Below, piece after piece: positions 1 through 12,500 of a DNA stretch of 64,000 bases. Position 1 is the stretch's first letter; the number at the start of each line of letters is the position of its first letter. The notes beneath the pieces are model-generated. The model ran no database searches and was not told the origin of the DNA. It worked only from the letters and a program-made list of their open reading frames with translations. Location: assembly GCA_019454045.1 (NCBI GenBank), contig SKCR01036774.1, forward strand, positions 124,001-188,000, written 5' to 3'. Position numbers and translations under genes: made by a program. The DNA is from Zanthoxylum bungeanum. Lineage: Eukaryota > Streptophyta > Magnoliopsida > Sapindales > Rutaceae.

Positions 1-2490
1 CCTAAGGTTTCTGAAATATTAAAAAAGATAATTGACATATCCCAAAGTGACTACCATTTGGATATGGCAGACACGAAGGAATTAAAGAAAGGGCAAGGCT
101 CTGACTTTAAAATGTTTGTCAAAGTTATGTTCACTACTAGTATTGAAATTAGATTTTAAATACTTAGTGTGGTACATAAAATATATGTATTGATGTTCAG
201 AATCTGCTTTGAGCAGGATACTGACTTCAGGCTGAGATTGTTCTGCGAATCGGAAACGGGACGAAAGTCGCTGTTTCGACCGTAGATACCTAAGTTTAGG
301 AACTACCCTTCGGGTGTGTACTTAAATTAGGAACTGTTATAATGTAACTAGTTTGACTAGAGACATTATCTCTATATCAGTGTTTAATCCATTGTGGATA
401 AACCTTTATATTCTAGAACACTAAGTGTTTCATTATATAAAGATGATACTGAGATAAACACATTAGATGTGAATAACAGAATTTATATTTTGAATATAAT
501 TAAAATCTCAAAACATATAAAATGACAAATAAATAGCTCAAATTGATTTGATCAATAGAGACTTATTTGTGGCATTGTTGTCTGAGACACAATTAAACAA
601 GATTCGTATATCCGCACTTTTGAAGAGTGGGTACTAGGACTGATTTGACTATTCAAATAAAGTCTACGAATCTAGTTTGTTAGGTAAAGTACCTAAAACA
701 CTATTTACTTGGTAATAGTGAAAGTGCCACCGATCTGTTAGCCCTATTCATGGTGAAGTTAGTGGGCCCATATCTAGCTAGGCTAGATATGAACATGAAT
801 ATTTTGTGACCTTAACGGATGTAACATCACGTTATGGTTATGTGCTTCTTTTGAAGAACACAGATCGGAAACTATTAGAGTTTCGACACGAAGTAGATAA
901 ACAGATCGGCTATAGTATTATACCGTCACGGTAAGACCGTAATGGAAAACTACTTAAGCAGTAAGTTTCAAACATACATGAAAGAGTATAGTATTCTTTC
1001 AGATGAGGACTCCTCCCGAGACACGTCAGTTAGACGGTGTGTCCGAACGAAAACCAAATTTTGTTGGACATGATAAGGTTTATCACAAGTCGCTCTGAGC
1101 TATCATTTCCTTCAACATGATATGTATTAACAGTGCAAAACTTATTTAGAATAAGGTTCCATATAAATCTGTTTGACAGATATCATATAGGATATGGACA
1201 GGAAAGAAACAGGGTTTCTCATTCCTGATAATTTGGGTATGTCAGGCATAACGTTTGGATGATACCAAACTAAGGACCCAAATTGGATAAGTGCCAATTA
1301 TAGGTTATCCTAAGGGAAACCATAAGTATAGTACTTATAAATCTCACATGAGAACAATATAATTGTTGCTCACCATGCGGTTTGCCTAAGAGGAACACCG
1401 ATATGCAGTGGTCAGTGGGAGGATAGTGATACTCGATGAAAATCGGAGTAATACTGTTCAAGGCACGAAGTCCTTAATGGAACACACAAACAGTTCATCA
1501 ATGATGAATCTGTACCATTAATCTTCGAATACACAAGAACCGCGTAGATCGGAGAGAATCAGGAAACAACCTGGGGTATGTGTTTCTGATGTAACCCCTT
1601 AAAGATATAAATCTTATGAGGGTATACCATCTGACTACGATTTGAGGAAGTGATACGAGGTATCGACTCCCTATTATGGCAAAGTGCCATGATCTTGTGT
1701 ATATAAGGAGGTTAGTGGGAGAGCACTGATAATGAAATTCCCATAAAGCAATTGTTGAAAGCTTGTCTTTCATAGATATTCTCCGTAGAATTCTGGGGAG
1801 TAACAACACCTTTATTCAAGGAATAAAGATCTATTGGGATAGATTTGGAGTTGTTAACACTCTCTGGGAAATTGTACATTTAAAATTTACTTGATATGGT
1901 GTCTCATACGCTTTGAGCATATGGAGTCACAATCGGGTCAATCCAAGTGATAGTCACTGGATAGAAGTTAAGGACATCTGTTAGTATCTTAGAGAACTAA
2001 AGATGCTGTCTTAAACTATGGAGAATGAGAACTTGAAGTGACTGGGATCACTACCGTAAGTTTCCAAACAGTTAAATACTGCGGTACTATAAAGTTTGAA
2101 TAACGGGACAGTGAGCTGGAAATCTTCCGAGCAAGATACTGTTGCCGAATAAACAACAAATGCGGATTATTGCTGCAGCTGAGGCAGCAATAGAAGCCAT
2201 TTGGGTCGATAATAAATCTAATTAGATTAGATATAGTTCTGTTAGTAGCTGAGCTAGGCGTCAGCACAAGGCTAAAGAATTAAAGGTCTCATCGACGATC
2301 CAGATATATACTTCTATATCATCTGATTCGTTCGGATCATACATCGTGGCGATGTGATGATCGTATAAATCACGTCAGACGATAATCATGGAAATCCGCT
2401 GACGAAAACCTTTTCTCAGCAATTTGAGCGAACCGTACATAGTTCGGGTGTTCGACACTTGAGTGACTGGATATGTGCCAAGTGGGAGAA
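1..2490 (+). pseudogene. Copia pol remnant (protease to RNase H), copy A
   Basis: This is the decayed polyprotein of copy A. It would have encoded protease, integrase, reverse transcriptase and RNase H. Matches to copy C are clear at the DNA level: the protease-integrase linker around 130-340, the integrase start around 730-900, the part after the polymerase active site around 1,800-1,840 (a frame reading ATFIQGIKIYWDR), and the RNase H end around 2,100-2,220 where the frame of the D-S-T-E motif is interrupted by a stop. Between about 1,690 and 1,800 a large piece of reverse transcriptase is missing compared with copy C, and the YVDD site is gone. No frame stays open beyond about 100 codons, so no product is expected. 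Confidence 0.75.
2481..2490 (+). other. Polypurine tract of copia copy A
   Basis: AGTGGGAGAA lies directly before the TGTTGG start of the LTR, the usual position of the plus-strand primer in copia elements. Confidence 0.7.
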
Positions 2491-4578
2491 TGTTGGATAA
2501 CATGACCCATAGCGTCACTATTTGTACAGATCAGTGTTGTTGTACAAATTAACTATGTGACAAGGAAATTGCACTCTCATCATTTGTGATTAGATCACCT
2601 TAGATATATAATGAAGAGAGGTCCCTATGATTAGTTCCTGGATTGAGATGATATGAGACAGTATCAGTCCACGAAGGATTAATCATTAAATATCCCTAGC
2701 CGGAGTATTATCGAGACTGGACATCGATAATGCGGAATAGGCTAGTATTGCACTTGTGCGCGTTGTGAGGGCACAACGGTATAGTTCTCATATATTTGGG
2801 TATTGGATACTCATGCAAGTGCGATAGGAGGTTGTGTTTCACCGATGGTACGGGAAACAGCTTCGCTCTGGATAGGCCCCTCGGAATCCCATTGGTATTA
2901 TGACTATGTGTCTATGGGAGTCCGACATCAGGGTAGGTTAGTATGGTCTTAACCTGAGACTTGTACCGCTAATGCTTACGAAAATCAGTATGCTTTTGTT
3001 GAGGTCGTCTAGGACTCTAACCGGTTCTATGTACGCCGATGCTGGGTATATTGAGAATCGTAGAGTGTTGGGTGTGATGTCAAGACGGATGTATCACTCC
3101 AGTCATAGTGGAGATGATGTCACGTAGGATACGGTATTAGTGCTCTTAAGTGCTGGCCAGCCATCGGGATATTATGACAAGGTCATGTATATCCGATTAT
3201 AGAGACTAGTTACCAGACATCCGACATGTGCTTCGTACGGGGCAGACACATATCCAGCCCCAGGCCTAGCACGTGACTATCCGATACTGGGCCGATATAC
3301 ACGATACTTGGTATACTACGCTTGATATAGATCTTAAATATTCTTAGAGAATATTACCGGAGAATTGGATAGACTTCGTGCTTTGCTAGAAGCCGATCTT
3401 GTCTCGTAAATCGGTAGAACGTAGTACTTGGTACGTACGTGATTCGGATACTCCGACGACCGCATTTACTGCCGAATTATCCAGGGATCTCATGGGTCGC
3501 TTCCCGATAATCCACCGATGACGTATGACTCGCACTCTTATATAATCTGGGATTATATAGAAGAGAGAGAAAATTAATCTAGGATTAATTACAGAGATAG
3601 GATAAAATATCGTCTAGAGAGAGATAACGATTAATTTGGAATTAATCGATAAATTAATATATTCGATATATTAAACGAAATTGGATTTCGACGCGGAATT
3701 GAAATTGGATTTTAATTCGGGCAAACGAATTAATTTAGAATTAATTCGTTAGCGACGTGAATAGTGAATTCGCTAGGCGTAATCATTTAATTACGACGCG
3801 ACGGAAAACTCGATAATTAGGAATTAGCGAAACCGAGCCCGAGTGTGATTGCGAGCGCATTCGTATTTCGAATTCGAGTGCGGCGACGCAAGTTACATCA
3901 AGCGTCAAATCACTCGTCACATCAAGCGTCAAATCAAAAGTCACTTTGAGTGATTGATTGATTGATTGATTGATGGATGTGATTGATTGAGTGATGGACA
4001 CACAACATGTCACTTTGATAAAGTGAAATGAATAGTTGATGTGTTTTGGTGAAATAGTGTTAGTTGGTGGAAGCATTTACCATTTGATTTTTTAATATAT
4101 TATTTGGTAAATCTTTTAAATTTTGGTTGGAAAATATATAAACCTTTTTGGAAAAGGTTTTGCCAACTTAATACACAATTCATCTCTCTCCTTTTCTCTC
4201 CACTCTCTCACGCACAAAGCTTGAAAAGCTCACTGTTTTGAATCAATTTGCGTGACTTTGAGGGAAGCAAGAGTGAGTTTTTGTGGCAAAAACTCAAGTG
4301 CTAGCACACTTACGAGACTTGCGAAGGTGTTAGGGAAGTCCACCCATGAGGCGGGATCCGTCCAACGAAGCTTGGAGCTCCGTTTTGCATCTCAAAGTTT
4401 TTGTTTTTGAAGGCAGTGGACTGCTGCAGTTTGGGCGTGAATGGCAGTGCGTTTTTAGCCTTCAATCGTCTTCAAATCGACTCAACCGATCGATGTGAGT
4501 ATTCCGCAACTTCGTCGATATGTATTCGCAATATTTTTCATGCTTATAATCGATCCGGGACCTTAATAGAAACCAACA
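2491..4578 (+). repeat. 3' LTR of copia copy A (2,088 bp)
   Basis: The LTR begins TGTTGGATAACATGACCC and ends with AAACCAACA. Its first half matches, on the opposite strand, the LTRs of copies B and C, including the block around 2,870-3,480. The last 450 bp, with pyrimidine-rich sequence around 4,180-4,210, differ from the other copies, so A is a separate subfamily. Confidence 0.8.
3951..3976. repeat. (GATT)n microsatellite
   Basis: Six tandem copies of the TGAT/GATT tetramer lie inside the copy A LTR. Confidence 0.8.
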
Positions 4579-4740
4579 TATAGTGCAGCCTTAAATCATT
4601 CACAATGTATTATACTGGGTGGCGACTCCATTATCCTTTAGTTAGTTCCCCCGTGGGACTATCTGTACTCTCTACAAGTTGTCAGTTCAATAATGTCATG
4701 GTCGAAGATGTCATAGGCATAGCGGGAAATCTTCCTTCGC
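4579..4740 (+). repeat. Possible remnant of an Ogre-like LTR end
   Basis: Around 4,617-4,680 the sequence GGGTGGCGACTCCATTAT, followed by a run resembling the CCCCCGCGGG block, is similar to the last 130 bp of the long LTRs at 9,911-13,066 and 38,274-41,145. The match is short and decayed, and no borders are visible. Confidence 0.35.
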
Positions 4741-4750
4741 TCCTATAGAG

Positions 4751-4836
4751 ATATTTTGATACAAATAGAAAAATTTATTAACATTTAAGAACATATTTTG
4801 ATACAAATAGAAAAATTTATCAGCATTTAAGAACAT
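4751..4836. repeat. 42-bp direct duplication
   Basis: Two nearly identical 42-bp units, starting ATATTTTGATACAAATAG at 4,751 and 4,793, stand in tandem. Confidence 0.75.
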
Positions 4837-5472
4837 GTAATAAATTAAAAGATATCGATATTATTATCGAAGTAATAATTCTTTTAAATCGAAATATATT
4901 ATCACTATTTTTCATCATTATTAATAAAATCATTATTTTTCACATAAAATCATCAATCAAAACTTCAAAAAATATCGAAAAATAAAAATAGATCAAAAAT
5001 TAAAAATCGAACGACTTTTGAAAAATCAAAAATCAATTCATTAATCAGTCTAAATTGTCCAAAAACGGTATCGATAGAAAGCACTCAAAATTGGCCAGAT
5101 CATATTACTCAAGTAGCGAATTGTGATTAATCACCGATTGAGAGAAGTTTAAGGCTCTATTTGGTGTTGCTATTAAAAATATGGTAAACAAATTATGGTT
5201 TATGAACAGTGTTTTGTAATTTTGATTTATACTGAAAAAAAAAATTATAGTACACTTTTTCTAATATTTTGATAGTTGGTAAAAGCTCAAATCTTTATCT
5301 TTTGCAAACACAACTTTTTGAAAATAAAATCATTATTAGTAATTGTAATTTTTAAATATTTTTTTAATCAATATCCAAACACTTAAAAATTATGTTTTAA
5401 TTAAAATACAAATTGATCATTTTATCACTAGACAAACCATAATACCAAAAATAACTTAAATAACACAGCTTG
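4837..5472. other. AT-rich intergenic stretch, nothing recognised
   Basis: No open frame, repeat border or RNA gene can be supported here. The stretch ends at the TAA target duplication of the CACTA element. Confidence 0.6.
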
Positions 5473-5475
5473 TAA

Positions 5476-5488
5476 CACTACAAGAAAA
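5476..5488 (+). repeat. Left terminal inverted repeat of CACTA element
   Basis: CACTACAAGAAAA pairs with the right end at 28,268-28,278 over the first 8 bases and then loosely. Confidence 0.85.
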
Positions 5489-5499
5489 AGGTTCTTAAG

Positions 5500-5835
5500 C
5501 GTCCAAAGTTTTAGTATCGCCAAAGGAGATTCGACTCCAAAAATTATCATATTTAGCATCGCACTACATATTTCGACGTTAAATATCAACCTTTAGCTTC
5601 CTATCTAGGTTGCGATGCTAAATGCCATAATTTTTAGTGTCGCTACCTAAGCTCGACGCTAAAGGTTACAACATTTAGCGTCAATAGTTAATTTCGACGC
5701 AAAAAACCAAAATTTAATATCGCAATCTACACCATCGACATTAAATGTTATACTATTTAGCGTCGAATATATGTCGCAATGCTATATGTCAAACATTTAA
5801 TGTCGTTATTGATATCGGTGATGCTAAAAATTCTG
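5500..5835. repeat. Left subterminal repeats of CACTA element
   Basis: Scattered direct and inverted copies of a TTTAGCGTCG / CGACGCTAAA motif lie here. In CACTA elements such arrays are the binding sites of the element's second protein (TnpA in En/Spm); that role is inferred here. Confidence 0.8.
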
Positions 5836-6110
5836 CATAAAAACTAGTGACTCATACCCCATTTTGCTATTTATATTCATTCTTCTTATGCACTTTTCAA
5901 TAGCCACATAAAATAATACACATTTTCAACCACAATTTAACAGTGAGCTAATTAAGGTATGTATTTTTTGTAATATATCATTATTTACCCATTATATATT
6001 TTTAAGTAAGTATTTTAGTTTATGAATTCAACTGATTAATTAAAGTATGTATTTTAGTTTATGAGTTTATTTATTTTTATATTTGTAGATATTTTTGTTG
6101 ATATGAATAG

Positions 6111-9100
6111 AAATTAGATGAGTGTGCCCAATAGATTGAGTATCAAATACTATAAAGGGGTGGAAGAATTTATGGAAACAACAAAACAATTTGCTGATGC
6201 GGAAGGTCGTGTGCATTTTCGATATAGTAACTGTAGCATTTGAGCAAAGTTATGGATCACTTATACATGTCAGGAATTTCAACGACCTATCAAACATGGG
6301 TTTACCATGGAGAAAATTATAACTATATTTCTCAATATACCCATTGAGAAGCTAGTACCAGTTATCATGAGCATCGTCAAGAAAATGATGATGATGATAT
6401 GATTGTTGTTTTGCATGACATGCAGGGTTCGACATTTGGTGGAGAAACATCACATCTAGAGGAGAATGACAGACATAAAATGTTCAGTTAGTTACTTGAA
6501 GAGGCTAAAATGATACTGTTTGATTGTGCTAGCATGTCAGCTTTGAACTTTATTGTCAAACTACTCCACATTAAAGTAAGTAATGGAATAACCAATAAAA
6601 ACATTGATATGATGTTAGAGTTGCTTGAACAGATATTACCAGCCAGCACAGAATTGCCAAAATCATATTACGAGGCGCAAAAATATAGCGTGATTTTAGA
6701 TTGAGATATGAATCGATACACTTCTGTAAGTATGATTGTGTATTATTTCATACAGAGTATGAATTCCTTGAGAATTTTCCAATATGTGGAGAAAATCGGT
6801 ATAAGATCTGTGGTATTAGGAAGAATGTACCTCAGAAGGTGTTGCGTTATTTTCCTATGATACCTAAACTATAAAGATTATTTATGTCACGTCACACCGC
6901 ATCTGACATGAGATGGCACCATGATAAGAGAGTTGGTGAGGAGGGTATTCTTAGACACCCTGCTGATGCAGCTGAGTGGAAATACTTTGATGATATGTAC
7001 CCGTGTTTCGTAGAGGACCCTCATAATGTCAGGTTAGGCCTCTCATCTGATGGTTTTAATCCTTTTTGAAACAAGTATAACTCTTATAGCATGTGGACTA
7101 TGGTAATTATACTTTATGACTTACCACTGTGGAAGTGTATGAAAGATCATTTCATGTTCCTATTATTACTTATACCGAATCCATGTTCCCTTGATAAAGA
7201 TATTGATGTTTACTTGAGGCTGTTGGTTGAAGACTTACAATATGGAATATCATTGTAACTACCTATGATACAGTTACTGAGCATTATTTCCAAATGCACG
7301 CGGTGTTACTGTAGACTATTAACGACTTTTCAACTTATGGTTCTTTATCTGGGTGGAGTACTGAGTGTTACATGGCATGTCCAATGTGTAGGGGTGATAC
7401 ATCTTCATAATATTTATGGAAAAAGATTGGATATATTGGCCACGAAATATTTTTAGACCTTAGTCATCCATGCAGGAGAAGTAAATTATTTAACAGTCTT
7501 CTCAAACCTATAAGCATGCCCAACAGTTTATCTGGATTTGACATACTTCGCCAATATCAAAGACTCACAAATACCACACCCAGGAAGCATCCTAACAATA
7601 AAGATACCCATCACAGACGTCGACCTGAAGAGTTGAGTTAGACGGGAATGAGCATTTTCTTCGAGCTGGAGTATTATGGGAGTCTGAGTTTGGGACATAA
7701 TTTAGATGTGATGCATATTGAGAAAAACATATGCGAAAATTTGGTTGGCACCATGTTGAACATTCCGGGGAAGACAAAAGACACTGAAAATGTGCATTTG
7801 GACCTATAGGATATGAAAATTCACAAAGCTCTACACTTGTGATCGACACTTAGAGGTTGTGTCAAACCACCTACTTCTTATATCCTAACTTCGGCTAAAA
7901 GGAAGTCATTCTATGAGTGGTTGAAAACAGTAAAATTTCCCGATGATTGTCACATGCTTATGGAAATTCATCTTCCCATGGGCATTCTTATGTTTCTTCA
8001 ACCACATATTCAACACAGTTAGGGACTTGTATGGTTTCTTGAAACAATTATGTCAGAGGATTTCAACCATGTCGGTGATTGATGAACTTGAACAAGCAAT
8101 CTTCTTCATTTTTTTATCAATTGGAATGAATACTTCCACATGTATTTTTTGATGTAATGGTTCACCTGGCGGTACATTTATCTTCAAAAGCACCAAAGGA
8201 GGTTATGTCCACTTCAGATGGGTGTACCCAATAAAAAGGTAAGCTCTTGTCTATAAATATTAATTCATGTCACACACACACACACACACATATATGATTA
8301 TTTATTATATTAGTTTTGTTGCTATATATTTCAGTGCATTGGGGGGTACAAATAATATGTGAGAAACAAGGCGCAACTAGAAGGGTGAATTACTTAGGCC
8401 TATTTGGAAAACGAAGCTCTAACATTTTGTTCGATATACTTAAGGAATATTGAAAAAACCTTTAATCGTGGGACTAGAAACTACGATGGGGGAGAATATA
8501 AATCAAAAGATGTCTTTGTTTTCCAGCAAAAGTGCATACCCCTAGGGAAGATGACTGTTAAAATACTTATAATCGAGGAATAACAATGTGCTCATTGGTT
8601 TGTTCTAAATAATTACGATGAGGTTCAGTCATATCTACAGTACATGTCTAAACTCAATTGAATAATTTGAATAATTTACAAGGAATTTTGAATGATTTTC
8701 TCATTTTTAATGTAGACATCATGAGACATTTCTTGGCAACAGTAGCAACAACCAAAATATCGGAGAGAGGCAACGAAGGACATTCTCTAAGTCGTTTGAG
8801 ACAAATGTGAGTTTTTCCATATCCAAATGTTTTCAATGTATAATATATCTTACTTTCTCTAATCAATGATTTCACATGCATTAATTCCAGATAAAAATCA
8901 GATTGAAAATGCCGATGTCGACCCCTCTAATGTTATAGCGTCACTGGCTTATAGTTATGTAAGAAAATCATATGAGTATTCTGATTGTAATGTTAATGGT
9001 GTGTGATTTATCAGTTGCCAATGTTGTCAAGAAAGATATTGTCAATATTCAACTAACACGAGATTATATTGATTCTATTGAGGTCATCGAAAACTTGGAT

Positions 9101-9193
9101 GATGAAAAAGAAGATGACGACCAAGAAGAATATGTAATTGAAGACGAGTTTACGTCGGATGTTGAAATCGAGCTGATATTTAATAGTGATTAG
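6111..9193 (+). pseudogene. CACTA tnp2-like transposase, multiply broken
   Basis: This is the decayed main transposase (tnp2/TnpD type) of the CACTA element. Translated pieces in order match the family layout. An N-terminal transposase-associated segment at 6,111-6,240 is followed by NFIVKLLHIKVSNG at about 6,545. SDMRWHHDKR, HPADAAEWKYFD and VRLGLSSDGFNPF lie at 6,884-7,066. MACPMCRGDTSS is near 7,370 and HNLDVMHIEKNICENLVG near 7,700. A DUF4218-like stretch covers about 7,860-8,240, and a YVRNKAQLEG segment with further tail covers 8,360-8,640. A strongly acidic tail ends at 9,193. Stops and frame changes interrupt it throughout, so it is not functional. The short frames at 6,510, 6,884 and 8,972 are exon-sized remains, not separate genes. 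Confidence 0.85.
8268..8290. repeat. (CA)n microsatellite
   Basis: A run of about ten CA dinucleotides is followed by a short TA run, inside an intron-like gap of the transposase remnant. Confidence 0.8.
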
Positions 9194-9359
9194 GTATTTG
9201 TACATTAGATTCAAAATTGAAAATATTGTTACGTAATATTTAAATATATATATACACACGTGTGCACACACAAAAACTATTTATAAAAAATATATATACA
9301 GACATATTATATTAAAAAAATGGAGGGAAAGAAATATTTAAAAATTTTAAATTTAATAT

Positions 9360-9480
9360 TATATCTCGCCATGACGATATGGTGACGCCAAAATTAATAA
9401 TTTATGTCGCTACTAAGTAGCGACACTAAAAAAAAATTTAGTGTCACTCGATTTGGCGACGCTAAAAAATCTTTATAATA
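9360..9480. repeat. Internal copies of the CACTA subterminal motif
   Basis: GTGACGCCAAA, GTCGCTACTAAGTAGCGAC and GGCGACGCTAAA occur between the two element genes, well away from either end. They match the motif class found at both termini. Confidence 0.65.
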
Positions 9481-9785
9481 AGCACCACAATAGCCACACG
9501 CATATCACTTTTTGCCTTCACTCACTCTCTCACCTACACGCTCTCCCTCTCTAAGGTAATTTTCATTTTTTTTTTATAAATTGTGTTGGAAACTTTTTTG
9601 CTTAATTTTGTAGAAATGAATTAGGTTTGTGTGGGGATTTTTGAAAGCCCCATACAACCCTAAACACTTGGTATGCCAATGGCACACAAAGTGTTTGGTT
9701 GTTTGCCTCAAATGAGGCACTGTCAAGTGACTCATTTATTTTTTTCATAATATTTTCATATTTAACATAAGTGACATTTTTTTAG

Positions 9786-9905
9786 ATGGCTCTCGGACAA
9801 CGCAAGAGGCCCGTTCCATCCACCGGTAATGTGGCAGATTTCACCTCTGAGCCACCTCCTTTTTCCACTGACCCAACTCCCATAATCAGATGATATCAGG
9901 GTGAT
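9786..9905 (+). pseudogene. Second CACTA gene, piece 1 (Transposase_24-like)
   Basis: An ATG at 9,786, right after an intron-like T-rich tract ending in AG, opens a frame MALGQRKRPVPSTG that is Pro/Ser/Thr-rich. It runs about 36 codons to a TGA and is then cut by the solo LTR at 9,911. Removing the LTR and one copy of ATAAG joins it to 13,072. N-terminal pieces of this kind precede the plant Transposase_24 domain. The assignment rests mainly on pieces 2 and 3. Confidence 0.55.
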
Positions 9906-10396
9906 ATAAGTGTAGGCACTGCATTTTTGCATATAAGTCCCGATCATGGAGACACTACCTCTCTAAATTGTGGAAATCACGGGAAACGAACGTCGAAAGG
10001 GAAGAGTCAGGAATTGAAATCTTATTGGATTTAATTCGCTGTTTAGCTTCAGGTTTGCTTGTTGGACCTTCTGTTTTAAAACATATCCTTAGCCCAAAAC
10101 CAAAGCCACACGCCCACCTAGCCCAATCCATTTAAATCACATCCAATAATAATTAAAACATTTAAAACACATGTCAAAAATTAAATTAAATCAAAACAAA
10201 TCTCATTCCTAAATTAAATAAATAACATGCCTAAACTAAATGAAATCAACTCAAATTCCAAATAATCATCTTCCTAACTAAGACAAAATACATCCCTAAT
10301 TAAAAAGATTTTTCCTTATCACACTAATTAAAAAATATCTCCCATAATTACACAAATCCTTTCCCTTTTCGCACAAGGTAAACCCCAACCCTTGCC

Positions 10397-10404
10397 TATA
10401 AAAA
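10397..10404 (+). promoter_or_regulatory. LTR TATA box
   Basis: TATAAAAA in the context GCCTATAAAAAGAAGCC lies about 490 bp into the LTR and recurs at the same place in the other copies. This leaves an unusually long transcribed R-U5 part of about 2.6 kb. Confidence 0.65.
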
Positions 10405-11509
10405 GAAGCCTAAACCCAACACATTCAACCCTAGCTCATTCTCACATCTACTCACAAAAAAGAAATAAACCCTAAGCTTCATGCCACCTGCCTCCTTCAA
10501 CACTCACGTAACAAGCCTTCAACAGCCCCACTCACGCTTAATAAACTTCACAGCAACCCCTCAACTTCACAAATCAAATTTGTCCCTTCAAAAACCCCAA
10601 CTAACACACACAAGCCCAGCAGCCCCTCACTCCCTCTTCACGCATCAACCACGGCTCTTCACTAGTTCAAACACACACACACTGCCATTCACGCACGCAC
10701 ATAGTGACACACACACAGCCCTCACCGATTCACACACTCACCAGCCATTCACCAATCCACCAAACTCATCAACACCTCACGCATAGCCCACCACCGACCA
10801 GGCACAAACCAACAAAAACATATAAGTGACAAACCTTAAACCACAAAAAATATAGACCCAAACAGCCCTTAAATTACCAAAAACTGCACCTTTAAAACAG
10901 TCCCCAAATACAGCACAATTACCACATAAACTAGTCCCCGAACACAGCCCAATAACCACACAAAACAGTCCCTTAATACAGTAAAAATAGTGACCAGAAA
11001 ATACAACCAAAACAACAGTGAAACGGAGTAAAAACAGCAGCCCAAACAGCGAAGGAAAACATTGAACCAGTGAACCGGAAGAGTTGCAGAGCATCAACCC
11101 TTCCGACAACCGCACACCGCACTTCCGAGAGAATACTAAAGAGGTTAGACCTGAGGGCACCCTTTTATTTATTATCCTATTTTTAGTTATTTAATTACTT
11201 TATTTCGCATGAGTATTGTGAATTGGTGCATGATGTGATTTCCGGGTGAACGGAATATGTGTTCTCTCTTGCAGTATATCGGATGGAAACCCGGACGTAA
11301 ATTCCGTAGCTGAATCCGAATGGACGGTATTGCGGTTTACACTCGGGATACAATGCCACGTACCACTTGAGAGACACACATATTTCGTTTCGTCCAATCT
11401 TGTGTTCGAGCATGATTAGTCGTTGCTAGTATGTTATTTATTCCTTAAGCATGATTTAGCCATTAGTATGTTATTACTTTCTGCATGTTACTTATTTATG
11501 CATTGTAAT

Positions 11510-12180
11510 ATAATGCGCATGGGCAAATCAAGTTGGATTAAAGGTCCTCCGTTTTGAGGGATAAAAAGCCTAAGGGCTACCTTTACCACAACGTTTTACC
11601 GCGCCGGACGAAGTATGTTTGATTGAATGTGAGATATGTTTAATCGGACATACGAAGTCTCATATCATTGTCTTATTTATTTATATGCATTGTAATATAA
11701 TGTGCATGGGCTTACTAGGGTGGATTAAAGGTCCTATATTCGAGGGAAATGCCTGAAGGCTACCTTTACCACGATGTTTTGACGTGCCTTTTATTATGTC
11801 ATTTACCCTTTGCATATCATTTCTTTATTTACGCATTCATTGCATTCTAGTGCGCATGGGCTAAATAGGGTGGATTAAAGGTCCTCTATTCGAGGGAAAT
11901 TCCTAAAGCCTAACTTTACCACGATGTTTTACCGCGCCGGACGAGGTACACTCGATTGAACGTGAAATGTGTTCAATCGGGCATACAAGGTCTCATATTA
12001 TTTATTTGTTTATTCATGTATTGATAATTTAATGTGCATGGGCTAGCTAGGGTGGATTAAAGGTCCTCTATTAGAGGGAAATGCCTAAAGGCTACCTTAT
12101 CACGATGTTTTATCGCGCCAGACGAGGTACGCTCGATTGAACATCAAATATGTTCAATCGGGCACACGAGGTCCTACATT
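11510..12180 (+). repeat. ~175-bp subrepeats inside solo LTR 1
   Basis: Four units, each with GCGCATGGGC, then GGTGGATTAAAGGTCCTC, then TTTACCACGATGTTTT and CGCGCCGGACGA, stand in tandem. The same unit is repeated in every LTR of this family. Confidence 0.85.
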
Positions 12181-12238
12181 GTGTATTTGTTTATCCATGC
12201 ATGTGTTTGTGTCCTTTCAGATGCCATTTTGGCAATCC

Positions 12239-12500
12239 CGTTCGAATGCGTTTCCAAACGCTACACGAACGTATGTATTCTACCTCATTCCGTTCGAACG
12301 CGTTTACGAACGCTACACGAACGTATGCATTCTGCCTCATTCCGTTCAAACGCGTTTACGAACGCTACTCGAATGCGCATCTATTTTATTTTATCATGCA
12401 TCAGGTCTTACCCCGTTCGAACGCGTTTCTGAATGCTATACGAACGTGAACCTTCTGTTTACCGTTCGAACGCGTTTTCAAACGCTACACGAATGCACAT
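12239..12500 (+). repeat. 52-bp subrepeats with CGTTCGAACG palindromes
   Basis: About five units follow each other, at 52-bp spacing at first (12,239, 12,291, 12,343). Each holds CGTTCGAACGCGTTTACG and a second CGAACGCTACACGAACG. The unit is rich in self-complementary CGTTCG/CGAACG words. Confidence 0.85.

Larger units (their letters stand above)
1..4578 (+). mobile_element. Ty1/copia retrotransposon copy A, 3' part
   Basis: The element is cut off by the left window edge. Its internal part (1-2,490) matches, on the opposite strand, the internal regions of copies B and C further right. Its 3' LTR starts after a polypurine tract at 2,481-2,490. It is the most decayed of the three related copies, with the polymerase region partly deleted. 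The 5 bp after the LTR (TATAG, 4,579-4,583) would be one half of the target duplication; the other half lies outside the window. Confidence 0.85.

Noticed and set aside
8972..9193. Acidic 73-codon frame as an independent gene
   Set aside because: It is the tail of the CACTA tnp2 remnant and lacks its own promoter or start context.
10481..10786. 101-codon Thr/His/Pro-rich frame just after an LTR TATA box
   Set aside because: It is low-complexity CA-rich sequence, and the matching region of the other long LTRs has no such frame.
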